Of a stretch of DNA of 64,000 nt, positions 9,701-20,500 are shown piece after piece (the first letter of the stretch is position 1; every line of letters begins with the position of its first letter). Source of the DNA: Onchidella celtica. Lineage: Eukaryota > Mollusca > Gastropoda > Systellommatophora > Onchidiidae. The translations under genes were made by a program, and so were the position numbers. The stretch covers positions 11,638,160 through 11,702,159 of the forward strand of contig OZ007571.1 of assembly GCA_963931925.1 (NCBI GenBank), in the 5' to 3' direction. The notes beneath the pieces are model-generated. The model was not told where the DNA came from. It made no database searches and saw only the letters and a list, made by a program, of their open reading frames with translations.

Positions 9701-12670
9701 AACAACATCACTGAAGGGACCTGGTCACCTGCACCATCTACATCTATATTGCAATTATTGATCAACATGTACATGTATGCACAACAGAAAGTGAAAAAAT
9801 TACAGAGTGTAAAGTTCTAAATATGTAACAACAGGCATGTACCTATAACATTAACTTTATAAATTTTATACAAGTCCAAACTTTTCAATGCTTTTTTTTT
9901 TTTACACTGTCTAGTGTCATGCCGTTATCATGATTACATGCCTGACTGAAGGGATAAAAAGAAACTCCATTTTACTGTCAATTGTCATGTTAAATGTATT
10001 GCACCATCTGGACTTAATGCTTGTAAAGGAAAAATCTTACTTATTGCACAGTACACCAACGGTTTTGCTATAGTATCAGTATCACTCTCTGAACATCATA
10101 TTATGATTTGTAATTTTTCATCACGACAGCAAATTTATTTTATTTGACTGACTAGCTTCCTTTCAATGGAAACATCAATGGTCCACATCTGTTTAGTTAA
10201 CTCCCAAGCTGTGCGCCCAATGGGTAAAGCCCACGACCTAGTCTGTGACCTAATTCACAGGGAATCTTAACCCTCAAGCTGTGCACTGCCCTTAAAGCCT
10301 GCTGACCTGTCAGTGACCTTACTCACAGGGTTTCTTATCTGAGTCACACTGACCCTAGCCGATATGCAATGACCATACTACCACTGTTAATACTATTGAC
10401 CAAACCTGTGCATTTGGGGCTAAGGTCATTTCAGAGTTGTTTCTGATCAATTCTTAACAGACAACTCTAGATGATGGTCAGCTTGGGAGAAATTGAGATA
10501 ATTATTGCAAAATTTGTTAAGCAATTTTGGATGATTCGATACGGGTCAATGCCAAATTGCTGAGGATGATTCCCACAAGGGTGTTACTTTAGAAACGGCC
10601 ATGTGTGGAGGGTCACAGAGGGCAGAGCCCGCTGGTGAGTTAGTCCTCTATTGGGATGTTTCTTAAATTTTATAGTAAATGTGCAGCTTTGTGATTCAAT
10701 TCTGACTGACAGACTAGGGTCACATGACTTTGAACAGTATCGAATTAGTGAGAGTGCCAAGATGGCGGACTAACGCAGCAGGACCACCAAACGCTAGTAC
10801 TAAGTAGTGCCTCATTAGTCATTTCTTGCTACTTTCGGCCTAGCTCTAGAATCTAAAAATCTTAAGTAATTTTATCTGGATCTCGTCTAGATCTAGATTT
10901 ATTTACTCCCATCTCTCCTTCTTAAATTGCCAGTTTAGATACCTCTACCTCTTCAGACCACTCAATTGTCGGATAAGATTTCCCCTAGGATTTTTTTTAT
11001 CCGCCAACATAAGTTCTGTATAGGAGTCATGTCCCCTGATTCTAATCCTTTCTCCGTCTTCTTCCCTTGTTCCGTTCATCCCGACGTGATCAATCTTCGT
11101 ATTGGGCAAGTGTTGAAAACGATATTGAAATTGGAGAGGCTTTTCTGAATAAAAATTGAATTTCATTCAAGATTAAATGGATAGGCCCACATACGAAGGT
11201 TAAGGTCCAATTCATAGAGTTGTATGGGTTTCTTGGTTTGGTCATGCTTATTCAGAAAGAAGTTCTTCACAATTACTCAGGATCCTCAGTAGCATAGTGG
11301 TTAGCAACTCTGCCCGTCAGTCAGGGGGCTGTGGTTCGATTCTCAGTAGGGCAGTTTTTTTTTGATTTTTTTTTTTTAGTTTTATAAAGTCTTTATTAGG
11401 AATCCGTCTTTTTTTTTTTAATCCAAGAACAATATTGGAATAAATCCAGTTTGTTTGTTTTTTTGTATCTTCACCTGTCAATTGGGGGACAGTGGCTCAA
11501 TTCTCAGCAAGGTGGGCCAGGTTTTATTCTTGTTTTCTTATAACAATAAGTCTTTTCATCAGTAATCACTCTGTTTGGCAATTTTTTTTTAGCCAACAAA
11601 ATTAGGAATAAATCCAGACTGCTTGTTTGTTTTTTTTTGGTCATAAGTCAACACCAATCTATAGGGCCTACCTGCGGATAAAACCGAGCTTTATCCGCAG
11701 ATACTGTTGGCAGCCCAAGATCTGCCAAAATTGTTGCCAGATAAACCCTAATATCCACTGATAATGTTGGCGGATAAACCTGGGCAGCATCCGCCGATAA
11801 TGTTGGTGGATAAGGGCAGCCATCAATTTATTTACTTGTTCAATTTTATTAGATTCTAGTAGATTTCTAGGCCTAATATTATCATATGTTGTTACTGTTA
11901 GAATTAGATCTAGGCCTACATAAAATTTATGTTTCTTTCCTGAAGAGAAGGCCAATTAACCGAAAGCTTGATAAATTTGTATTTCTTCATGTTTCATTAT
12001 CTTAATACCGGGAGGAGTACCTTACTCGAGCGCCACTTTTTGATAAAAAACCCTAGATCTATATATTTTTTCGGTAGGGGCCTACTTATTAATTTTGTTA
12101 GTTTATCCAATTGTCATTGGAAAAAAAAGCAATGATTGATCATGTAACGACGTGAGGGTCTAGTCAGTTTGTATCATCGAGGCCGTAGGCCGATGTTCGC
12201 CCGGGCAGTAGTCAGATTGACTTATCAGGGAAAGCCGCCGGGGTAGCTATAGGCCTATACTGGTAACTGGCGCTCGAGTACGGAACTCCTTCCACTTAAC
12301 GTTTTCTGTTTACATTTTCACTTTGCTTCAAGCCTTGCTGCAACAAAACAGATTTTCTGTGGTCTTTTCTATCGACGACAAGATTTCGATTAGATCTATA
12401 TCTCTCTTGAATTTGTCGACGATGCCTGACATTACTGTAGGCCTACTGACATTAGACCTAGATCTAGTCTAGATTAACTTTAGATTTTGCTTACATTGTA
12501 GGCCTCGAAACTCTCCAGCCCAATTGTGGCTACAGTTCCCCCATGTAAGTAAAGAGCTAAATTCTCTGGCATAATTTTTTTCAACTTACATTATCTGACT
12601 GCGGTTGAGACGGTGCAAGAGGCGTAAAAACTGACACCGATTTGTAATCTCTAGTTCCACCTGACGCCAT
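572..12670 (-). CDS. TRIM23: TRIM23 (ARD1) E3 ubiquitin ligase / ARF-like GTPase, 5' part of gene
   Basis: Four coding exons are seen on the minus strand: 12590-12670, 9300-9590, 1952-2230 and 572-754. All have GT/AG borders and lengths divisible by three, giving the first 278 residues. Order and sequence follow vertebrate TRIM23: a C3HC4 RING finger, two B-boxes, then the start of the coiled coil. In the known family (about 570 residues) a C-terminal ARF GTPase domain follows; it must lie left of position 1. TRIM23 is a RING E3 ligase that makes atypical ubiquitin chains in antiviral signalling and autophagy, with its GTPase domain directing it to Golgi and lysosomal membranes. Oddities: the N-terminal 27 residues do not resemble the vertebrate ones, and intron 2 holds a young LTR retrotransposon in the same orientation. 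Identification is very secure; the start codon is inferred from the in-frame ATG and the good donor after exon 1. Confidence 0.93.
755..1951 (-). other. TRIM23 intron 3
   Basis: An AT-rich intron between the coiled-coil and B-box exons. No coding match, repeat family or RNA gene was recognised. The stretch around 1060-1640 looks like decayed repeat sequence but could not be assigned. Confidence 0.6.
1952..2230 (-). CDS. TRIM23: TRIM23 coding exon 3 (B-boxes)
   Basis: It encodes 93 residues (125-217). Two zinc-binding B-box units are visible: CDEN..CMVCSTHLCVEC..H, then CVYHPMH..CLEEECKSSPLMCYICKDYGRH. Spacing and wording match TRIM23 rather than other TRIM proteins. The acceptor is TTCCAG at 2231-2232; the donor follows AAG at 1952. 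Confidence 0.95.
2901..4095 (-). repeat. 3' LTR of element 1
   Basis: A 1,195 bp direct repeat of 7294-8488, differing at about one base by eye. Its outer border meets the ATTGA target duplication. On the element strand the purine-rich tract TTTTTTGGGGTGGGGG lies immediately upstream, which fixes this copy as the 3' LTR. Confidence 0.95.
4096..4115 (-). promoter_or_regulatory. Polypurine tract of element 1
   Basis: On the element strand a run of T and G ending GGGGTGGGGGATGA abuts the 3' LTR. This is the expected place for the plus-strand primer of an LTR element. Confidence 0.7.
4452..6540 (-). pseudogene. Element 1 pol region: integrase (C-terminal part), reverse transcriptase, RNase H
   Basis: Reading along the element: an integrase C-terminal part with FAYREVRQESTGFSPFEMMY and a GPY-type module (WKGPYVIERV); then a linker; then reverse transcriptase with SSPIVLVKKLDGSVRFCIDF and the active-site box FFDDI; then RNase H with LRTDASDSGVGACLLQ and QTDHKPLTFL. 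RT and RNase H resemble Ty3/gypsy proteins. It belongs to a broken element, so it is recorded as a fossil rather than a host gene. Confidence 0.85.
7217..7293 (-). repeat. Tandem primer-binding sites of element 1 (tRNA-Pro type)
   Basis: On the element strand the 5' LTR is followed after one base by TGGGGGCTCGTCCG, the same 14 bases that begin the tRNA-Pro primer site of murine leukaemia virus. The site recurs at 7279-7292, 7256-7269 and, with one change, 7233-7246, exactly every 23 bp. The spacer TTGTGACAT resembles the last bases of the LTR. A shorter fourth remnant lies at about 7217-7228. Confidence 0.85.
7294..8488 (-). repeat. 5' LTR of element 1
   Basis: This is the upstream LTR copy on the element strand, 1,195 bp long, followed immediately on that strand by the primer-site array. 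It should contain the element promoter; no clear TATA box was assigned. Confidence 0.95.
9300..9590 (-). CDS. TRIM23: TRIM23 coding exon 2 (RING finger)
   Basis: It encodes 97 residues (28-124). Zinc ligands of a C3HC4 RING are visible: CRVC, then CGHTCCHQC, then CPFD. The stretch GDSGVWGLKKNFALLELLE is almost identical to vertebrate TRIM23. Acceptor TTCCAG and donor GTAAGT are both good. The RING binds the E2 enzyme. Confidence 0.95.
10197..10334. repeat. Direct duplication, ~68 bp unit, TTAA-led
   Basis: Two imperfect copies (10197-10264 and 10267-10334) share TTAAC, CAAGCTGTGC, a GTGACCT word and ACTCACAGGG/ATTCACAGGG. Each starts with TTAA followed by a C-rich stretch, so they may be end fragments of TTAA-targeting MITEs. 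Confidence 0.5.
11283..11640 (+). repeat. tRNA-Asp-derived SINE-like sequence, tandem dimer
   Basis: The head at 11283-11352 matches tRNA-Asp(GTC): TCCTCAGTAGCATAGTGG carries box A, GCCCGTCAG the anticodon arm and GGTTCGATTC box B. The acceptor and T stems no longer pair well, so it is not a working tRNA gene. A second, more decayed monomer begins near 11468. Both are followed by T-rich sequence and share AGGAATAAATCCAG/GGAATAAATCCAG near their ends. Unit length is about 175-185 bp. Confidence 0.65.
11682..11820. repeat. Degenerate short tandem repeats with GGCGGATAA core
   Basis: Several imperfect units contain GATAATGTTGGCGGATAA and its inverse TTATCCGC. A related word TTATCCGCCAACAT also occurs at about 10998. 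Units are partly palindromic, and no element borders could be set. Confidence 0.45.
12010..12293. mobile_element. MITE (family shared with 15053-15290)
   Basis: A 284 bp element with about 26 bp terminal inverted repeats; the inner halves both read TACTCGAGCGCCA, the outer parts GGGAGGAGTACC and GGAAGGAGTTCC. Its interior shares GTGAGGGTCTAGTCAG and GTAGTCAGATTGACT with the MITE in DHCR24 intron 1, in opposite orientation. No convincing target duplication was found here. Confidence 0.7.
12590..12670 (-). CDS. TRIM23: TRIM23 coding exon 1 (N-terminal leader)
   Basis: It codes for 27 residues beginning MASGGTRDYK, rich in Ser, Pro and Gln, and ends at AAT followed by GTAAGT. Phase 0 fits the next exon, which begins just before the RING. 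The start was chosen because this is the only nearby open segment with an ATG and a consensus donor. It has no sequence match to the vertebrate N terminus, so it is the least certain exon. Confidence 0.7.
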
Positions 12671-12673
12671 TTT
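12665..12673 (-). promoter_or_regulatory. Possible YY1/TISU-like site over the TRIM23 start codon
   Basis: The start context reads AAAATGGCG, close to the AAnATGGCG core of YY1 sites and of the TISU initiator known from short-leader transcripts in animals. This is motif similarity only. Confidence 0.3.
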
Positions 12674-14303
12674 AATTGTTTACATCCATATTTGTGGCTA
12701 ACTCTACGTAGATCTGTTCTACAAGAAATTCTGTAAACACGAATCGCAGCAGCAGAAAGGCCATTATTATTATAGTAAATGGACTTTTTTCATAAATTGA
12801 GATATTTGGTATCCATGTAATTTTTGACAATCCGCAGTTTGTGTTATAGATTGACGGTAAATTTTGAAACTAGATCTAGATATAAGTCTTCAATATGTTT
12901 TTTTTTTTAATTTACTTATTGTTGTTTTAATATTGTAACTATTAAGAAACTACAAATAATGTGATTCAATTTTTTGCTTCTCCTGAAAAAACTTATAAAA
13001 ACGAATGACGATTAGTTTTACCATGTGGCCCTCGATATTACCAATGTGTATAAATCCCTGGATTGTTCAACTCTCCGCTATGTTTATGATGATTAAGTTA
13101 TAATAGACATGTATGAGATGTGAAGTACATGAATTAATACTCGCAGATAAGTTGCTATATTCATTGAATATTTTATATTTTTTTATGGATCGATTGTTTT
13201 ATTTGTTCAAGATTTCATTTTGTTTTTCTGTTGTTGTTGTTTTGATTTTCTTAAAAAGGTACCTAACCGAAATATTGAGATTTTTTTGTCTTCCCTTTTT
13301 CTATGCTTTTCATTGTATCGTTTCTTGCCTAAGGCTTAGCTAGCTACATACAACGTTTCCTTTTTGGCAATTTTTGACAATAAATTAATACGATAAGCAG
13401 TAAAACTGACTGACGAAAGTGTTGTATATGATTTGAGGCCAAGGAAATCGGTTACTCATTTTTACTATTATACTTCTAAATCATTCCTTTGTTTTCATAG
13501 GATGAGTGCACCAATATGTTTTTAGTGCATAGTGCCACAAATGCCTCAGGTTGTTGGACAAATTTTCACGCGACGCAACCTTCATTGTACTGTTGAATCA
13601 TCACAATCAATCTGTGTGTGTGTGTGTGTGTGAATAGACAATATCATTATAGAATAAAATTAAAAATATCTCTGCGTACACATTGTTTATTATTGTCCCC
13701 CCCCCCCCCCCCAGGAGTCCACTTTTCCTCGTTTTCGACCTTCTTCCCTTTTCCATTTCTCACAACTTTGCAGTCAACAATCAACCGCGAGGTGAAGAAT
13801 GAAGAAGGATTTGGGTAGCTCGAATAATTTAGTTCACTTTTCAGTGCTTACACAGACTGGTTTGATGTCGAGTAAATACCAAGAATTCAGATCTAAGAAT
13901 AGATGTACTCGATACCCGTACTGAATATATGCGCAATGCCTGGATTTCATGGAAAGGGCTTGTGATTTAATTTTAGATACTAACTAATATGGAAAGAATT
14001 GTTTGTTTTTCCTTGTCAAACATCAAAATCAATGTCAAGTTCATTCCACTTTGTGATCGAGTATCGCAGTATGTTACGTACTTGAGGTTGCTGATGAAGT
14101 TCGATTATATCATCCATTACTCACTCTATTCGTTATCTCTCTCAGACTGTGACTGTCGTTTGTGGTTAGCCTTGCTACTGTGCTGTGGCAGAGTGTTTGC
14201 TAGGAGACGGCGCCTCCTTTGCTGCTTCAGTAGTAATCGTATTCCACCCTGTTGATACTGTAAACTAGATCTAGGCCTAGATCTATACTTTGTTCGCAGA
14301 AAC
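12671..14303. promoter_or_regulatory. Divergent intergenic region between TRIM23 and DHCR24
   Basis: 1.6 kb separates the two start codons, so the promoters of both genes and their 5' UTRs should lie here. It contains a (TG)n tract near 13613-13632, a C-run near 13697-13712 and AGATCTAG/AGGCCTAG palindromes. A pyrimidine stretch ending TTCGCAG just before the DHCR24 ATG could be a 3' splice site of a 5' UTR intron. No TATA box was assigned with confidence. Confidence 0.6.
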
Positions 14304-14546
14304 ATGGATATACCTTTAAATTTTTTCTACTATCTCTTGGTTCCGGCTATCCTGTCATTCTCATGGATGCGCTACAGAGGTCTGGAATACGTCATTATTC
14401 ATTACCGGTGGATTTTCGTGTGCCTGTTTCTTCTGCCAATATCAGTCTTGTATGATGCTTTTATGCATATCAGAATGAAAATTGTGTTTGCGCTGAGCTC
14501 AGCACCTAAGCAGCATGACAAGAGGGTTCAAAGCGTCCAAAGACAG
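14304..14546 (+). CDS. DHCR24: DHCR24 exon 1 (membrane anchor)
   Basis: Residues 1-81: hydrophobic segments, then [19 protein letters not shown], then the conserved [13 protein letters not shown]. The ATG at 14304 matches the vertebrate start position. Donor CAG/GTAAAA. Confidence 0.95.
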
Positions 14547-17500
14547 GTAAAAGTGGTTGGAACCTCGAATGGTTTTTAATTAATTGTTCGTACTAGTCTA
14601 GATCTAGATATCTAGATCTATAGTTCTAGATTCTAGATCTAGTCTAGATCTAGATCTAGCCATTCTACTATTTCTAGGCCTATGTACTGAACACTAGACT
14701 AGGTTACATGAGAGTCTACTCTAAGCTCTAAGATGTATAGCTAGATTCTAGTATAGTGGTAATCTAGAGTCCAGATCCAAATCGAAACCTAATAAAAAGT
14801 TTGACGATAGTAAAAATAAAATTCAACCAGTTTATTTTGAGATCAAGAATCACTGGTGGAATTCTTACATCCAGCCATCATCCCTTTGTCAGTCCGACGA
14901 GGATTTATTGTAAGATTTCTGTAAGGTTGGGTTGATCAGCATTACTGTACGGATGGATTTGCTACATCAAAGCAAAGGCAACATGATGTCAAAATTAGAG
15001 GAACTATTTTGGAATGGTGTCATTCCTATGAGCAAAATGCAAATTTTATGTCGGAAGGTCTTCCGCCCGTCCGCGCCAGTCAAGAAAACACAACTACCCC
15101 AGCCCCATTTCGCCTGATTAGTCAATCTGACTACCGCCCATTGATACAAACTGACTAGACCCTCACGCCCCCAGGTCCATCTGACAATTCCATGTGTTGT
15201 GAGTTTAAATTGATAACAGTGACAATGTGTAACCGTGGGCTTTACTTAATAGCGGTAAAAATTATGGCGCGGACGGGTGGAAGACCTCCCTTTATGTCAA
15301 TCCCAAAGTTTTTTTCCAATGCTTCGGATTTTGAAGGAGGGTTGCATTGTGCCCAGAAGGTTGCTGGCTGGGGGAAAGCCAGCCTACAGCAAATAATTGC
15401 ACAAAAGGAGTAGGATGACATCATCATAGATCCTCATGTAAGGTCATTGTGCTGACATCAGACCATTTTGAGGTAGATAATCCACCCCAACAGCAGTCCA
15501 TACCAACCCTATCATCTATGGGAGCCAGGTGTGTCTTGCACAATTGAAAAGTGAATTTAAGTGTATCCGGCTACTTTTCATCAGAGTAGATCAGATGTCT
15601 TTTCATGACAATTTCATCATAACATTAATGATTGGGGTGGCACAAGAAGTAGCAGCACCATTAGCTAAGTGGAGGACCACCTAAAAAACTGAAAAAGGAA
15701 AATTACTCTTTGCTTTTGAATAAATTTCCATTAATTTTGATGTAGTGAACCACAATGAAAATCTGATTTGAAAAATGCATTTAAAATATATATATGTTTT
15801 TAAAACTTGTGGTTGCTATTGTAATGGTGGCGATTTTATTGAATTTTGTTTTAAAACATTTTAAACTCATTTCTCCCCGCGAACAGGGAATCCTTGTTTT
15901 CGCCGTTCGTGCCAAGCTGTACCGCGAACGGGGAATCCACGTTTTTGACCCCAGCCTTATATTTTTTTCCAATTCTAATTTACAAATTACTACTTTATAA
16001 CCACACAATAATATTAATGAAAACAACCACAGAATATCATAATTATCATAAAGCATTCATTTATAAACACTTCCACCAAATAGAATTGAAAAATATTGAA
16101 AAATAAGTTACGAGTAATAAATTTTTTTCTAACGCACCCTACAAAAGCATGAAAACTGCAAATTTAATTTCCTTGGGCCAGCTGGAGCAACTTGGCCAAA
16201 TTTACTTGGGGAGAAATGAGTTAGATTTATTTTAATTCCTATTTGTGTGAAAACTGTCAGTTGAAACCGGCTGAAATTTTGCATGATACAACTTTACAAG
16301 TCAAGAATTAGTATGCAAAGAGAGTTACAACGCCATCATATTTCCAATAAATCTATCCAGTTGGTCATATTCCGACATGAAATTTAAAGCAGAAATTTAA
16401 AAGATTTTTTTCTCCCAAATAACTAACGATGCAGTTATTTAAATGCTCTGTCTAAAAAAATATCACTGGTTACGCAGAAATAAATAATTAACAACTGAAA
16501 TTGTAAACATTCGTTCAAACCAAAATGACCCTAAAGGCATTTAATTGCATTTTTAGCTGAATGAAAAAAATATCACTTATAACCCAAATTGGCCAGTGTA
16601 ACATCAAAGAACATGCATTCAATGACACATAGGCATATATTTATATTCAAAATATAAGGGCAATCTGTCCACTAGTTAAGTAGTGGAGAAATTGAGAACT
16701 CAACTTGTGAAACCAATTTTGACCATTAGTCCCATTGTTCAATATTTTGATGCGCTCTTCCACTTAATATGATGAAAATTATGTTTACAATCTATAGGTT
16801 ATAATAAATGTGATGCAGCTGATGGGATCTCAGTCAACGCGTAACAAAGTCCGCTAGCCATTGGTCAGCATTTTTTTGTGTTTTTTCGTGCATTCCATTT
16901 CTCATGCAGTTTTGCATGACAGAGAATTGATACGAGTCAGGCATGGAATGAGCATTTTAAAAAATTTCCTCAAATCTCAAAATCTTATTATGTAGTTCAA
17001 TGCAGTCAGTAAAGGTTATAAATCTGATATTGCTATGTTTGATGAGCAATATAGTTCTACATGTGACATTGTGGCTTGAAAGGGCCAAAACAGTGAAAAT
17101 TGAAAACTTTCCAAGATCTAAATAGACAGTTTGGCCACGACACGGACAATATGGAATCCTCTCTGGTTTTACTAGAAATGTGAACAATGCTGAGGATGGT
17201 CTGTGGATTGAAAAAAAAAACTATCTAGAAAGAATCAGTGACATGCTTCAAACAAATTTTAAAGGTATTCACCGTATTGTTACAATTTACATACTTGTGC
17301 AGCATGTTTGAACAGTCATGAACTAACGTGGATGGGAAAGTAATGTGAAATTTGAGTAACAATTACAATTGATCCTGTATTTTTTGTAGGTGAGAGCATG
17401 GAATGATGGCGGGAGAAAGAGCCGCATGTGTACGGCTCGTCCAGGATGGGCAACCATGAGTTTCAGGCGAGGTCTATACAAGCAAAGTCTATGCAACATC

Positions 17501-20500
17501 GACGTCAATCTGATTGACATTTTAGAGGTGGACACAAAGAGACAGGTTTGTTGTTGATAATGGCGCTGGCGTCCTTTTCTCTTTTTTTTTTTTTTGTTTG
17601 TGGTCAAAATATCAGCTGTGGAGATATGTGGGCAGTTTGAAGATAGAACAAGCTCTGAATATTGAATACGTCAATGTTTGGAAAGCAAGAGGGAGATAAG
17701 GCCGGGGAGAGGTGGGAAGACAAGTATTCGTGCTTATATTATCTAGAAAAAATTCTTTTTTCTTTTTTTTTGATTCCCACAGGCCATTGAAATGAAATTT
17801 TCTTAAATTTCAAAATGAAGAGGAAATCAATTTGTTTTTTTTAATTTTTATGTATATTTTGTGATTAAGGTAAATAATCTTATGGCAGATTGTGAGGGTC
17901 GAGCCAATGGCCACTATGGGTCAGGTGACAGCATGTCTGAATCCTCTGGGATGGACTTTACCTGTTCTGCCTGAACTGGACGATCTGACTGTAGGTGGGT
18001 ATCACTTCAAGGGTGAAAATGCTTTATTATTTTAATATTTAGATTATATTATATATTGCAGACCTGCCAATTAAGTGACCACTTCAGTAAGAGATCTTAG
18101 ACTATTATATAGTGAACCCATGTCATATAAGCAAACTGAAAGTGTTAGTCATCATTTTTGTAGAAAGGAGAATGCCAGATTACAAAACAACATTTTTGTA
18201 ACACACCTCATGCCTCATTATATGTAATAATTAGTATAATAAGTGCATACTGTAACCATATTTTAGTGCACTGGCCTTTATCCTCAAACCTGTTAGGAAT
18301 GTCTTTTTCACAGTAGAATTACTGCCCAAACATCTGACAGGCCTGTCAAATAGGCCCATTGCGAATATCGGCCATTTTAGCTGTCAAGACCGAAGCCTCA
18401 CCATGGCGATGGTAGCATTGATTTTGATTCGTTAGCTGATTTGCACTGCGAGCACTTCAGGCGGCAAGCTAAGAAAAAGTTCACTATAGTAAACAATGAC
18501 ACGTGTGTTCACGCACATGGGAGACATTCGGTCAATTCTTTCACTTCCTCTCCATTGTTTACACGGATGGTAGGGAATCTGACCAGCTTGGATCCATCCT
18601 TTCCAGCCCTGTCATAACAGTCAACTGCAATGCAACCAGCAGGCATTTTAACCGCTTCATTAGACATATCTTGAAGTTACATTCGTCAGCTGATCCACCT
18701 GCCATTTTAGGTGTCGGAAGTACAAAACAAAAACACTCTGTGACGTCATTCGCAATGGGCCTATAAGGGGCGATTCAGAGAAATGTTATCACACCTTCGT
18801 GCTTGACAGAGCTAGTTACGTAATATGTATAAAAAGACATGAAAAATGGCATCGCTGTCTTGTTCATGCAGTGTTAAATTGAGAGCTCTAACTCTATTAG
18901 TAGAATGTTGAGTCACGTGTCTGCTAGGATTTGTGATGTAGACCAGAGTTGTTGTTTTTTTTGTTGCCTTTTTTTTTTTTTTAAACAGAAGAGGACAGGT
19001 CATGAATAATTAATCTTTGGCCCTTTGAGGCATAATTTAACTCCTGGTATATTAATGCATCTTAATCCACAGGTGGTTTGATCATGGGTGTAGGCATTGA
19101 GACCACAAGTCACCAGTATGGTTTATTTCAACATTGCTGTGTCAGCTATGAACTGGTCACAGCTGATGGTAGCGTGGTGAAATGCTCAAAGGTGAGATCA
19201 TTGCAGTGTCGGAATATATATGACATTTTGCCTTTCTTTTTATAAATTAAATAGAAGAGAAGGGGGAGGGAAGATTGAGCCTCAGCTGTACCCCTGAAGG
19301 GCTTTCCCCACCATGTGCGGCTTCTCAGTAGTATTTTTTCTGGACTGTAATAAAGCCCAAAATATTGCTGGGTTCTCTAAGATCTTCCAGACGGGTTTCT
19401 TCTTTGTTCATTCCTCATCACTCCATCACATGAAATGGAGTGGACAAACTTGTCCACCAAAATGGAACCTTGAAATGAATCCAGATTTTTTCTTCTACAA
19501 AAAGAGTGAGGACATTGTATGATGATGGGAATAAATTTGGAGACATTTCCCAACTTTTACTTTGAGGGGTTTGTGCTTTTGTTTTGTTTATGTTTGCAGC
19601 TTTAGTTGGAAGTGGAAAACAGTGCTTTGCACTCAGGACATAGAAGTTCTCCATATTTCTTATATCCACACTATTATAAAATGCAGCCGAAAACCCAGAG
19701 CCCAAAAATTTGTTTTCAGTTGTCTCCTGTGGAACTGCTCTGGACTTTACAAATAACATGTCAGCACTAGCTGTTTCATTTCCAGTATCACCTGACTTTA
19801 TTTGTAATCAGAGATAAAGATCAGCAGCTCAGTAGGCAGCTTGAGTAAATTTATGAACCACATATGTTTCTTTCAATTATAAGCTTTGTTACTGATAATG
19901 TCTTTGTCAGATGAAAAGAAAATAATAACATAACATTGTTTCCAAGCATTATTTGACGGATAGAATGGCAAGGATATTAGAAATGTTTTATAATTATGGT
20001 AGGCTGCCCTTGACTAAGCACAGAGATTTGTCTGATACACGGAGGTCTAGAGTTACGTTCTAAATAGCACAAAAATACAATGAGATTCATATTTCACAGT
20101 AATGCTTGTTCTCCAGTTTAGCCCCAGAAATTTGCTATTGTTTCGATGCTCTTACTGTACTCTTTTTTTTTTTTTTTCCCATTCCTCAAGTTACAACATG
20201 TACACAGTTGTAGAGGCTTCAGTGATTAATCTGACCCTCCTTGCTTTTCTTTCTCCTACTCCTTTCTTTGATTCTCCCCTGACACATAGATGTAATGTGA
20301 AATTTAACATCACTGCAAACCATCTGAGTTAAAAACTGAAAACTGGGCTTGTAAAATTTGTTTTGAGGATGAGAAGACCTGGGGTAATAATACATTGTGA
20401 GACATGGCAAACTTACGTTATCCAGTCCATCTCACACCTTTGAATACTATATAGTGCACTGTCATATTCCTGCCTTTGACAGATAAACAGTAAAAGTATA

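Larger units (their letters stand above)
9591..12589 (-). other. TRIM23 intron 1
   Basis: A 3 kb first intron containing a short direct duplication (10197-10334), a tRNA-Asp-derived SINE-like dimer (about 11283-11640), degenerate GGCGGATAA repeats (11682-11820), a MITE (12010-12293) and several AGATCTAG clusters. No additional exon was recognised. Confidence 0.7.

Noticed and set aside
11283-11352. Functional tRNA-Asp gene
   Set aside because: Boxes A and B and the anticodon arm are present, but the acceptor and T stems no longer pair; a SINE-type derivative is likelier.
18440-18490. Plus-strand CEHF word suggesting the end of a THAP domain
   Set aside because: It lies on the opposite strand from the THAP-like start and is not retained in the 40 kb copy; probably coincidence.
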